A stretch of 64,000 bases of DNA from Liriodendron chinense. Its lineage: Eukaryota > Streptophyta > Magnoliopsida > Magnoliales > Magnoliaceae. Below are positions 55,379-64,000 of the stretch, piece by piece; within the stretch, counting starts at the first letter, position 1, and each line of letters begins with the position of its first letter. The translations under genes were made by a program, and so were the position numbers. Location of the stretch: positions 1,302,001 through 1,366,000 of the forward strand of contig ML058385.1 in the NCBI GenBank assembly GCA_003013855.2, read 5' to 3'. The notes under the pieces are model-generated. The model saw only the letters and a program-made list of their open reading frames with translations, was not told where the DNA came from and made no database searches.

Positions 55379-56940
55379 CCGCCAAGGACAAGTGCCTCCC
55401 TTTCCACTCAGATAGCTTCCATTCAAATCATTCTATCACCCTGCTCCACAAATGCTTAGGAGGTTTACCTAAACACAATGAAAGACCCAAGTACGTCGAT
55501 GGAAAGGAACCAACTCCACATAGAACAGGTTCGCAAAGGCAAATATCTCTTCCTTGGTGAGCCCAATGCCGAGCATCTCACTCTTCCTGACATTGATTTT
55601 TAGCCCTAATACCTCTTCGAAGCACCTGAAAATCTCCCTCAAGTTGTCAACCATGGCTACATAACATCACAAAATAATAGTGTCATCCGCAACTTGAAGG
55701 TGAGAACTCTTCACCACATTTGAAGCCCCCACAAAAGCCAAAAAAGAGTCCCACCTCTTAGCCTTTAGATACCATGCCACTAAGAGCTTCCACAACCACT
55801 ATGAATAAATAGGGCAGAGCGGATCCCCTTGCCTTAGACCCTACGAGACTTTAAAATACCCCTTAGGAGAGCCATTCACCAAGACCAAAAAAGAGGCCGA
55901 AGAAACACATTCATGCATCCAACTAATCCATTTATCTCCACAACCTAACCTTTTTAACATATAGTTAAAGAAACCCAATTCAACATGATCGTACGCCTTT
56001 TCAATATCCAATTTACCCACATCATCTTTTCTGCCTTCCTTGCGTCTTAGGTCGATGCATCCATGGGCTAGCAATGCACTATCTAAAATTTTCCCATCCA
56101 CTACAAAAGTGCCTTGATTTTCTGATATAACCAATGGTAACACCAACTTGAATCTATTAGCTAAAACCTTCACCAGGATCTTGTAGGGACTTTCCAATTA
56201 GACTAACAGGTTGAAAGTTAAAAAGCAATTATGCTCCTTTTTATGGAATTAGAGCCATGAATGAGGCACCTACCTTTTCACAAAACTCTTGAACAAAGTC
56301 CACTACCACCTTCTCCATCGTCTCCCAGAAAACTTTGAAGAGTGCAATGATCGGGCCCTGAAGCCTTCTCTCTCCCCAACAACTCAATGGTGCACTTTCT
56401 TCTAGAATTGGTTTCTCGAGAGATTCCATGTCCGCCTCCAAAATGCGATGAAACGGCAAATATCTAGCAATGGACGCCAGCCATCGTCACTAGCTAATAA
56501 TTTCAAATTGAACTAAACAACAATAGAGCAAGACTTGATCTTATTCTTCTAAACTATGGCAATCCACCAAAATGTTACTAATCTGATTGGTTCTAGCCCG
56601 GGCGCTAGCAATGCCATGAAAAATGGAGGTGTTCTTGTCGCCTTCTTTGAGCCACAATGCTCTCGATTTCTGCCTTCACATGATTTCCTCTTCCTTGAAA
56701 TACTTAGAATACTACACCGATAGGAGCAACCGCCTATTCCAGTCTTCTAGAGATAGTTCAGCACCTTCTTCCTTAATATCAATCTCATTAAGCTCACTAA
56801 GAATACTTTCAACCATTGCAACTCTATTTGAAGAAGAAGAAGCAGAAGAAGAAAGAACTCCTTCAATTTAGATAATTTCATCTTGAGAAGTTTGATCATC
56901 TTGGCCAATCGAAAGCCTGTCGTGCCTAAAATAGAGAAGG
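55379..56940 (-). pseudogene. L1 ORF2 linker and reverse transcriptase fragment
   Basis: Leftwards from 56940: a RALWLKEGDKNTSIFHGIAS stretch near 56640, GASFMALIP (56241), NRFKLVLPLVISENQGTFVV, DIEKAYDHVELGFFNYMLKR, then NLREIFRCFEEVLGLKINVR and STYLGLSLCLGKPPKHLWSR near 55480. The catalytic DD block (near 55680-55700) is damaged. It is the 5' part of the L1 copy at 53078-54257. A foreign or rearranged C-rich stretch begins at about 56960. Confidence 0.8.
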
Positions 56941-57579
56941 ATTGCCACTAGGTTCTAACAAGATCAGCAAAATTATCCACTTCCAACCATGCGAGTTCAA
57001 AACACAAGGGTTTGGGCCCCCAACTGTCCTACTCAAATTCCAACAAAACTGGTCGATGATACAAAACTGCCCCTTTCTCCTTTTTTTCCCCTTTGTTTCT
57101 TACCAAAACCCGCAAATCCCCCTTCTCAAAACCCCAAATCTAAAACCCTAATTTCTCGCAATTTCTTCCAATCCCAAACCCTAGATTTTCGAATACCCCA
57201 AATCCAACCATCCAAACCCTAATTCCCTCCAATCCAAGCCTAATCCTTATTCCTAGATTACTTCCAAAATTCCGTAACCACCCTATAACAACCGGTCAGC
57301 CCTATACCTTTTAATTTCCTTAAATTGGCACATGTTTTATACATGAATGCGGATGAACCCTATGTTAGATGGGAGTCCTACCTTCCATAGGGCCTTTCTC
57401 ATCTTTATTTTATAGCTTCGTGCATTGTGGGTGTTTGTGGCTTGGATTGATGCATTAGTACAAATCTAAATTTTTTTGTTTGTGGTGGAAAAGGATAATT
57501 TTAATGTTCTCATTGCTTGATGTGAACCGTTTCGTGATCTTGCTACTTCATACGAGTTTAAGCCATTCATCCTGCATCA
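56941..57579. other. No gene; 'aaaccctaatcc'-rich sequence
   Basis: 57100-57250 repeats 'aaaccctaa', 'ccccaaatc' and 'ccaatccaa' words, similar to the right part of the 54262-55378 insertion. It may be leader DNA of an LTR element. Nothing coding is supported. Confidence 0.4.
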
Positions 57580-57789
57580 CTTATAATCTAGTTTTTCATG
57601 AGCAAACAAAACATATTGAAGTTGATTGTTACTTTATTCATGAGAAAGTTTCTACAGGCATCATTTCCACTCCGTTTGTTCCGTCTTCTGAACAATTGGT
57701 GGATATTTTTACCAAGGCTCTTACTATGGAAGGTAGATGACATACTCTTGGCAAGGCTAGGCATGGTTGATATTTATGCCTCAGCTTGA
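57580..57789 (+). pseudogene. Copia RNase H C-terminal remnant
   Basis: VFHEQTKHIEVDCYFIHEKV and SSEQLVDIFTKALTME are the last segment of a copia polyprotein. A TGA follows MEGR, and the reading GKARHG continues to a stop. The 3' LTR follows directly. Confidence 0.85.
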
Positions 57790-57797
57790 AGGGGAGT
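57790..57797 (+). other. Polypurine tract of copia remnant
   Basis: AAGGGGAG directly after the end of the RNase H reading and before TGTTGGTGTTATGAG, the LTR start. Confidence 0.75.
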
Positions 57798-58070
57798 GTT
57801 GGTGTTATGAGCGTGTGGGCCTAGTTCTTAGTGCGTGTGGGCCATGCATGTGCACCTGAATGTGCCTCTTCTAGGCCTCTGTGTTATGGGCTTTTAGTCC
57901 GTAGTTATTTAGTCTTTAGTTGTTTCTTCTTATTTCCTTTTTTGTCCTTTCCCTATCTCTTTAGTGTCTCTTAATATTAAGGGCATATTTGTGATTGTTC
58001 AACCTATCTATTATAAATAAGAGGGTTGGACATCCAACCCTAGTATGCTTTCTTCTCTCTCTCTCTCAAA
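57798..58070 (+). repeat. Copia 3' LTR
   Basis: Starts TGTTGGTGTTATGAG. It contains TATA-like 'tattataaataagagggttgg' near 58008-58030 and ends in a CT-rich run near 58050-58068. No 5' partner lies in the window, so the element was truncated and only its 3' end survives. The right boundary is approximate. Confidence 0.7.
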
Positions 58071-60016
58071 TTGTTGTCTACTCTGATAGCAACCAAATTA
58101 AGCATAACATTAGAAAATAAGGTAAGAGGTTTAAAACCTCCTCCCAAGCTAAGGCCGTGTTTGGATGGCTGAGTACCACCAAAATGTGTAGTAAGAGCAT
58201 AGGTTACGATGAAATCTATCGTTTGGATATGCATAAGACTCGTCGTATTTCAGAGCTTCTGAGCTTCATAAAACGGGTCGTGTTTCCTTCCAATTTTGAC
58301 CGCCATTCGATTTTACGGGTGGATTTCTCTCCACGTTTCCCAACTACGCCCATCGCTCATCAATTGCATTTAGATGGTCTTTTGGTGCACCGAGTGTCGT
58401 ATGCAACCCCACAACAAGGAAGATAAATCCCTTCTTCCTCCTAGAAAGTCTCATTCCTCTGGACGAATCGACGGTGTGGTCTTGCCGGAGGAAACCTTCT
58501 AGTAGATGGTTTGTCGATCGTCAGCGGGTCCCTGTCGGCGACTCTACTTGCATCGTCCGGGCTGCCTTTCCAAGAGGTATCATCTTCCCTTGTAGTCAAT
58601 TACCTATCCTGGTTGTTCTTTCGCCCCCTTGGGTTACCACCCAGTGCATGCAAGAAGAGCTTGCACCACAAATCGGGGGTAAAGCCATGTTGTGGGGCAA
58701 TTATTGCGGACCCACGAAACCATGAGTCCATGCATGAGCACGGGAGGAAGAAGACGCATATGCATGACCCTATTTCGACATGCATGGCCTCCTCCTACCG
58801 ATTCTGAGAAAGAAGGGGACATGCATGTCCTCATCTATCAGTGATGGATATGCGTCCTGCTGGGTCTGATGCTTGTTTTGACATGCAAGAAAGGGACATG
58901 CATGTCCGCAGGAGAGGAGGACCTCTATTAACATACACAAAACCTTGAGTCCATGCATGAGCCCATGAGTCAATGCATGAGTGCAGGGACAGAGGAGGAC
59001 GTATGTCAATGACCTTATTACGAGATTAGCCCCTATGAATTTCTTCATGTTTACTTGTTTGATGTTTCCCCTAATCCAGGCCATGGATATAAAACTATGA
59101 TTGACAAGATAAGGAGATAGGTATGATCGGTTGAATCGGAACTCAGCCCTATCAATGCATGTCCCCCAAACCTTGGGGTCCAAAGTTATTGTCATGTACC
59201 TCAGGTTGCATGTTGCAAATGTTGTGACCTCTGTAAATCCCTGCACCTGTCCTCTTTCAACTCTATGGTATGTATATATACTTCAATATGATGCTCGATA
59301 CAATTACTTGTTCATACCCTCGCATCTTCCACATTATATGTATCACTAACGTGATCTTGGTCTACTTGTGTAGGTCGACCTACACAGAGAATCCCTTTGT
59401 TCCGAGCAGAGTAACCAGTCACTGAGAATAGGAAGACCGCAGCAAAAACAGGTCTGCATACCCCCGCTCAATCATTTTTTGTCTATTGCAATCTGCTTCT
59501 GATTTCATTCGTAAGGCCTCTTTGTCGGTCTATCTGCTTCTGATTTCATTCTTGGGATTGTTTTTGCTCCTTGTTCATAGTAATGTTTACAATTTTTCTT
59601 TTTATGCGAAATGCCCAACTTGTATTTTATTTCTTATCTTTCATTGCTTCTCAAATCCTCCTATCATGTTCTCTATTCCAGTTTTGGATTGTAATGACTT
59701 CTTCAACTGTTCACACTCTCATATCTGTTGAGAGGTTGATTTCTACATTAACAGGCATATTTGGAAATTCCTGTATTGGCTAGAGGTTCTCTTTTGACCC
59801 ATTAACTATGCTTGAAAATATTGTATAACTTCATCTGTCTTCCCAAACTTGCACCAATTAATCAACCACTGTCTATCCATCATTATGTGAATGAATGGTT
59901 CTTTGGTTCTTTGTTCTCATCATCTTGCTTTCCTCTTGTTATTCTTTTTAATTTTTATGGATCTAACTTCCAAAGTTTTCAAAATTTCATATGAATTCTA
60001 TCATATTCGAATTATA

Positions 60017-60017
<1 letters not shown>
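58071..60017. other. No gene supported; CATGCATG cluster at 58640-58990
   Basis: Starts 'ggccgtgtttggatgg' near 58152, a common plant MITE end motif, but I found no partner end. Region 58640-58990 has a cluster of CATGCA words (listed separately). Open readings of 60-160 codons here have no motifs. The remainder is AT-rich. Confidence 0.4.
58640..58990. repeat. CATGCATG word cluster
   Basis: At least nine copies of ATGCATG or CATGCA in 350 bp, often within 'gggacatgcatgtcc' or 'tccatgcatgagc'. It behaves as a degenerate minisatellite. CATGCA is also the RY element of seed-gene promoters, but there is no gene here to regulate. Confidence 0.6.

Positions 60018-60097
<80 letters not shown>
60018..60097. 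repeat. (TA)n followed by (GA)n
   Basis: About 18 TA units then about 21 GA units. Confidence 0.95.
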
Positions 60098-60098
<1 letters not shown>

Positions 60099-60789
60099 CT
60101 CAAGCTTTAAGTTCAATAGCCCTTAATTTCCCAACTTTCTAAATTAGGGAGTTTTATTTTTTATCTTCTTTAATTGCCAAGTTCTTTCACTTATGCTCCT
60201 TTTGTTAATTGACCATTTAGTGAATTTATCAATCACCACCAAGCCAAAAGAAATGAATTTGGCAACTAAAAATTTGCCAAATTCATGAGTATGCAAACTC
60301 AACTGCTCATCGGTGAATAGAAGCATCTTGCATCTGTCACTAGTCCATCTGTTAGTTTATTAATGCGTCCTACGAAACTTCATAGTATGGGGGAAAACAG
60401 ATTCTCCAACTTATACCAGTCTTATCTTCAATGTAATGTTTTTTTCACTATATCCTTTCTGTTTTAGAAGTCAATAGGACATCAAGAATCAAGATAGTTT
60501 GATGTGTGAAACATTCAGGACATACAAAATACAACTCCCATTACTTATATACGTCTGAAATACAAAAAATCAGTGAAATACTAATCACAGTATTTGTATC
60601 TGCCAGAAGATACGTCATCTTCTAGCAATTCTAGCAATGACAAAGAGCAGACAGCAGCAACCTCCACCACCCTTGCAGTTGCATATACAGTGTTGTCCGT
60701 AACAAAATATTACCAGACATATATGATGAGAGCTCCATCACGACAGAATGATCTTGAACGTAATTGATTTATTTGTGGGATTATTGCAA
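60098..60789. other. No gene seen
   Basis: AT-rich DNA. No motif-bearing reading. It lies just upstream of the Harbinger relic and may include its 5' region. Confidence 0.35.
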
Positions 60790-62027
60790 AGACGGAGGTT
60801 GAGTGTCTTTCTCAATTGAGGATGTCAAAGCCGACATTCTTTCGTTTATGCTCGATTTTGACGGAGAAGCATCTCCTCAATGACACGAAGAGAGTGAATT
60901 TAGAAGAGCATCTCGTCCTCTTCCTACAAACCGTGGGGCATAATGTCAGGAAGAGTAATCGGCCACTGTTTCGTCCAATCAGGTGAGACCGTTAGTCAAC
61001 ATTTTAACAAAGTGGTGGATACAATAAACTGTCTTTACCCGGCTGTTGTGAAGTTCCTGAGTCTTGAAACACCTACCGAGATATCGTGGAATCCTAATTG
61101 GAGCGACTACTTTCAGGTTTATTAAAATGAGTTACGTCAATTTCAGAAATAGTTTGCATTGTCCACGATATAAACAATATTTCTAATTAATTAACGTTAC
61201 TGGTAGGATTGTGTTGGTGCCCTTGATGGTACGCACATTCTCACCCACCTACCAAAATGCAGGGGGGCAAGCTATCAGAATCGGAAAGGGTTATTGTCTC
61301 AGAATGTGCTTGCGGCATGTACATTTGACATGAAATTTATTATACGTGCGGGTGGGTTGGGAGGCTTCTGCCTTGGATGCCCATGTACTGCGTGATGCTC
61401 TCACTCGTAAGCCTAACACCTTTCTTGTGCAACATGGTAAAGACCTCAATTCTGATAGGCATGTAACTTTATGCTGATTGTTGCAAATATTGGGACCAAA
61501 AATTTACAATAAACAATGAAAATGTAAGTACTACATTGTAGACATTGAATATGTGCACACTCCTGTATTCATGGCACCTTACTATGGTGTACGGTATCAT
61601 CTTCAAGAGTATCGAATGGGAAGAAACCCCTCCAATCCAAAAGAGTTATTCCATTATCATCATTCTCAGTTTGCAACGTTATTGAACGTTGTTTTCAGGT
61701 ATTGAAAGCTCGGTTTCCAATCTTACGAACCGCACCCTAACATAAGATTGACACACAAGTCAAGATTGTCATCGCATGTTGTGTTATGCACAACTTCATA
61801 TGAATCAATGACAATTCAGATTGGGAAGAGGCTGAGGATGGGGGAATAAACGATCAACCAAAAGGTGTAGCCTGTCACCTAATGATGACAATCAAAATGA
61901 GGATGGCAATGTCATTCTAAATGTGACTCGGGCAAAAAAAAAAAATGCATGGTGGTGGAAGCGGGATGAGATCGCGAACAAGATGTGGAAGGATGCCCAT
62001 CCTACGGATGAGTCGGAAACTATTTGA
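60790..62027 (+). pseudogene. PIF/Harbinger transposase (HARBI1/ALP1-like) relic
   Basis: Frames read ECLSQLRMSKPTFFRLCSIL, then HFNKVVDTINCLYP, a GT-AG intron at 61117-61206, DCVGALDGTHI (first catalytic Asp), NRKGLLSQNVLAACTFDMKF, SALDAHVLRDALTRKP (second Asp region), RYHLQEYRMGRNPSNPKELF and ERCF-VLKARFPIL (Glu), ending WWWKRDEIANKMWKD and TGA at 62025-62027. This is the DDE nuclease of PIF/Harbinger transposons. Several frameshifts (near 60960, 61350 and 61500). No Myb-like partner gene or terminal repeats found. Confidence 0.85.
61117..61206 (+). other. Intron in the Harbinger transposase relic
   Basis: TTTCAG|GTTTAT...TGGTAG|GATTGTG joins WSDYFQ to DCVGALDGTHI. It is 90 bp, AT-rich, with stops in all frames. 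Confidence 0.7.
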
Positions 62028-62201
62028 ATCTTTTTTTCTTAGTTGGTTAATGGGACTGTAATAACTACTCTTTTTCTTTGTACTTATTGCTTTGAAACTC
62101 TTTTCTTAGTTGGTAGATTATGGTTAAGTTTGGTTTACTTTCATCTTGCTTGCATAATTGTTGCAGTGTTTCTCTATTTGTATAATATTTACATTAATAG
62201 C
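62028..62201. other. AT-rich spacer between Harbinger relic and gypsy LTR
   Basis: No feature recognised. The ATATC just before 62207 would be the left half of a target duplication whose partner lies outside the window. Confidence 0.5.
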
Positions 62202-62206
62202 ATATC

Positions 62207-62974
62207 TGTTGTATAATAAAGTTGGTCGTCGAAGAAGCTCAAAGACTTCCAAACCTCGAATGCCTTACCAGAATCACATACGACTCGCGAGCGCCTCTAG
62301 ACCCCGTAGAGTCACAACTAGATCAACCGACTAGCGAGCCTACGTGGTCGCATCTCATATATTGGATAAACCTGTGACTTCTAGACACTCCCAATATGTG
62401 AGCAGAACTGGTCTCTGGTCATTGAGTGGGGAGACCCCCGTTATTCGAGCAGCTCTGGTCTCTGGTCGTTGAGTGGGGAGACCCTCGTTATTCGAGCAGC
62501 CCTGGTCTCTGGTCATCTGGTAGGGACGTTCCTCGTCTCATAGTCTTAGCAACCCATATAAGCCGGTTTGGGCTTGTTTCTATTCGTAGCTCGGAACCAT
62601 GGGGGATCTCCATCAAGGGACGTAATCAGCTAGACGTCTAGAGTGGTTAGGCCATCCCCTTATCTAAGGATTAACAGGATAAGCACCTTATCCCCTGAAA
62701 TCAGCAGTGATCTTAATGGCTTGCGTAACAGATTGGATCACCCGGATCTGTATAAATAAATGGCCCCACAGATGATAAAGGTAGACAATCTTTAAGCCCA
62801 CGTTTCACACCTCATCTTACTATCGAGCCATCTCTGACTAAAGCTTCAGAGGGCCAACGGCCAAACGCCGGCCACCCTTAGTTTTCTTCTTTGGCTTTCA
62901 GATTTGGAGGAGAGCTCACTTCGAAAGGGCGCGTATAATTAGGAGGAACCTGTTACCAGAATCTGACGTTAACA
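62207..62974 (+). repeat. 5' LTR of Tat-like element
   Basis: 768 bp, TGTTGTATAATAAAG...GACGTTAACA. It contains 'tgtataaataaatggcccca' (TATA-like, 62749) and two near-identical copies of 'gagcagctctggtctctgg' with 'tgagtggggagacc' around 62425-62515. Confidence 0.83.
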
Positions 62975-62977
62975 GAC

Positions 62978-62995
62978 TAGCGCCGTCTGTGGGAA
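62978..62995 (+). other. Primer binding site, non-Met tRNA type
   Basis: TAGCGCCGTCTGTGGGAA, 3 nt after the LTR. It resembles the TGGCGCCGTCTGTGGG sites of Tat-type elements, with A for G at the second base. I do not assign the tRNA. Confidence 0.65.
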
Positions 62996-63039
62996 ACAAG
63001 TATTCAATTCTTTCTCATTATCAATTGTTACCTCCGATT

Positions 63040-63990
63040 ATGCCTCCTAAGAAAACAACTCATCCTTTCACCTTAAAGCAAATGCTGCTTTCAACAGAAA
63101 TTCCTGAGCCAAATCCTAATCCCCCTCAAGCTGCACCACCAGGAATTCCTCTGGGGCAACCCAACCCACTTAATTCCACACTGCAAAGTCCATTTCAAGA
63201 TATATCTGGCGGCTTCGACGATATTATGCGCTTTGTAGGAGATAAGCTCCTTACTCTCCAAGCTGGATTTCAAACCCTCTCTAAACGGTTTGACCAACAT
63301 TTTCCTGAATCACAGCAAGCTCCGAAAGGACCGCCATTACAACCCACACCTGCAGTTTCTAGACACTCTCTACACGAACCGCAAGTTCAGACGAATCCCC
63401 CTCCAAACCGTATCCCTCGCGACAATCAAATTCCTAATCAGCACCCGCAATCTATCCGTTCTAGTGCTTCTCGACAACGTTAACCTGAAGAACAACTCGA
63501 TGCCGAAACATCCAGTTATACTTTGCCTTGGGAGTGAAATCTCAGGAAAATCGAGGATCGTTTCGCTGATATGGAGCAGTGATATCAGTCTAACCTCCCG
63601 ATATCCACTTTGGCAACAATCCGTCGATCTGAACCTCCTTTTACTCGCGAAGTAATGGAGGCTCCTCTACCTAAAAAATATCGAACGCCCGACATTGTTC
63701 CATATACTGGTATCGGCGATCCCCTCGAGCATCTGGAGACGTATAGATCCCTCATGGAGCTGGAAGGATATAGCTTGGAAATTATGTGCAGAGCCTTCTC
63801 TTTAACTCTAAAAGACGCAGCACGTACTTGGTTCCGTGGTCTAAAGCCTCGATCTATTGAATCCTTCTCTCAGTTATCGAATCTCTTTCTTTCTCAGTTC
63901 ATGGGAAGCATCTGTATCAAAAAACCTGCATCTCATCTGTCAGATTTAAAGCAGCAGCATGGAGAGACAATTAAAGAATTCATTGTCTGA
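63040..63990 (+). pseudogene. Gag of Tat-like element, broken
   Basis: Starts MPPKKTTHPFTLKQML at 63040, with a Pro-rich N-terminal part to TAA at 63481-63483; a frameshift falls in the Arg/Asn-rich stretch. The core continues in another frame from about 63610 (PFTREVMEAPLPKKYRTPDI, IMCRAFSLTLKDAARTWFRG, HLSDLKQQHGETIKEFI) and meets a TGA at 63988-63990 where Arg or similar is usual. The 63610 start is only the first ATG in that frame. Confidence 0.8.
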
Positions 63991-64000
63991 TTTACGGCAG

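Larger units (their letters stand above)
62207..64000 (+). mobile_element. Tat-like Ty3/gypsy element, 5' part, runs off window
   Basis: A 5' LTR (62207-62974), a PBS of the type GCGCCGTCTGTGGG, and a gag with a UBN/retrotrans_gag core. Gag resembles the Tat branch of gypsy (EIMCRAFSLTLKDAARTWF, then GLKPRSIESFSQLS). A frameshift and a TGA already damage it. The element continues past 64000. A solo LTR of the same family is at 21697-22441. Confidence 0.82.

Noticed and set aside
58770..59246. Minus-strand 158-codon reading
   Set aside because: Overlaps the CATGCATG repeat block; the Cys/His-rich look comes from the repeated word.
60144..60326. Possible gypsy integrase fragment (VVIDKFTKW)
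   Set aside because: Only one short word resembles integrase, with no neighbouring domain; too weak to call.

Overview
This is plant nuclear DNA. It is dominated by transposable elements that carry plant-type retrotransposon proteins (chromodomain Ty3/gypsy, Ty1/copia, L1 and RTE LINEs, PIF/Harbinger, hAT-like MITEs). It also holds short plastid-derived fragments (clpP, rps4) and one spliced eukaryotic gene. A foldback repeat built on GTGGGGCCCACC and CATCCATCCATTTT occurs in several copies; I associate this family with magnoliid genomes (Magnolia, Liriodendron, Cinnamomum). That lineage guess is from memory and is only moderately certain. Nothing here is bacterial: there are no operons, rRNA, tRNA or CRISPR arrays that I can support.

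The only host gene I can support is on the minus strand. Four exons of a J-domain (DnaJ/HSP40) protein lie at 20274-20372, 19748-19865, 2474-2777 and 2283-2337. Donors are GT, acceptors are AG, and the reading phases match at every junction. The intron between 19747 and 2778 is about 17 kb. It contains a complete gypsy chromovirus (4517-11422, TSD GTAAC), a complete copia element (13473-18775, TSD GGCCC), a MITE with 8-bp TSD (12800-13087), two RTE fragments and a minisatellite split by the copia element. Both ends of the gene (first exons and last exon) were not found.

From 20.4 to 35 kb: a plastid clpP exon fragment, a solo LTR (21697-22441), a decayed copia element invaded by plastid rps4 sequence, an L1 tail, a 563-bp MITE (26168-26730), a 2.5-kb solo LTR (29007-31482), a solo LTR of the same family as the chromovirus but in the opposite orientation (31658-32608), an RTE LINE, and a minus-strand copia protease fragment with a 60-bp in-frame duplication. 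From 35 to 43.3 kb lies a decayed copia element split by a 3.7-kb insertion (38330-42049, TSD TACAC). That insertion itself carries a hAT-like element (38682-39451), which holds a foldback-repeat fragment, so four levels are nested.

From 43.3 to 57 kb the window is mostly L1 LINEs: two fragments that meet tail to tail near 45.38 kb, a long minus-strand ORF2 copy (49388-52080), and a further minus-strand copy broken by a 1.1-kb insertion (53078-56940). The last 7 kb holds a copia 3' end with LTR, simple repeats, a PIF/Harbinger transposase relic with a recognisable intron (60790-62027), and the 5' end of a Tat-like gypsy element (LTR 62207-62974, then gag), which runs off the window. That LTR belongs to the same family as the solo LTR at 21697. 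Every transposon protein here carries stops or frameshifts, so none looks able to move by itself.
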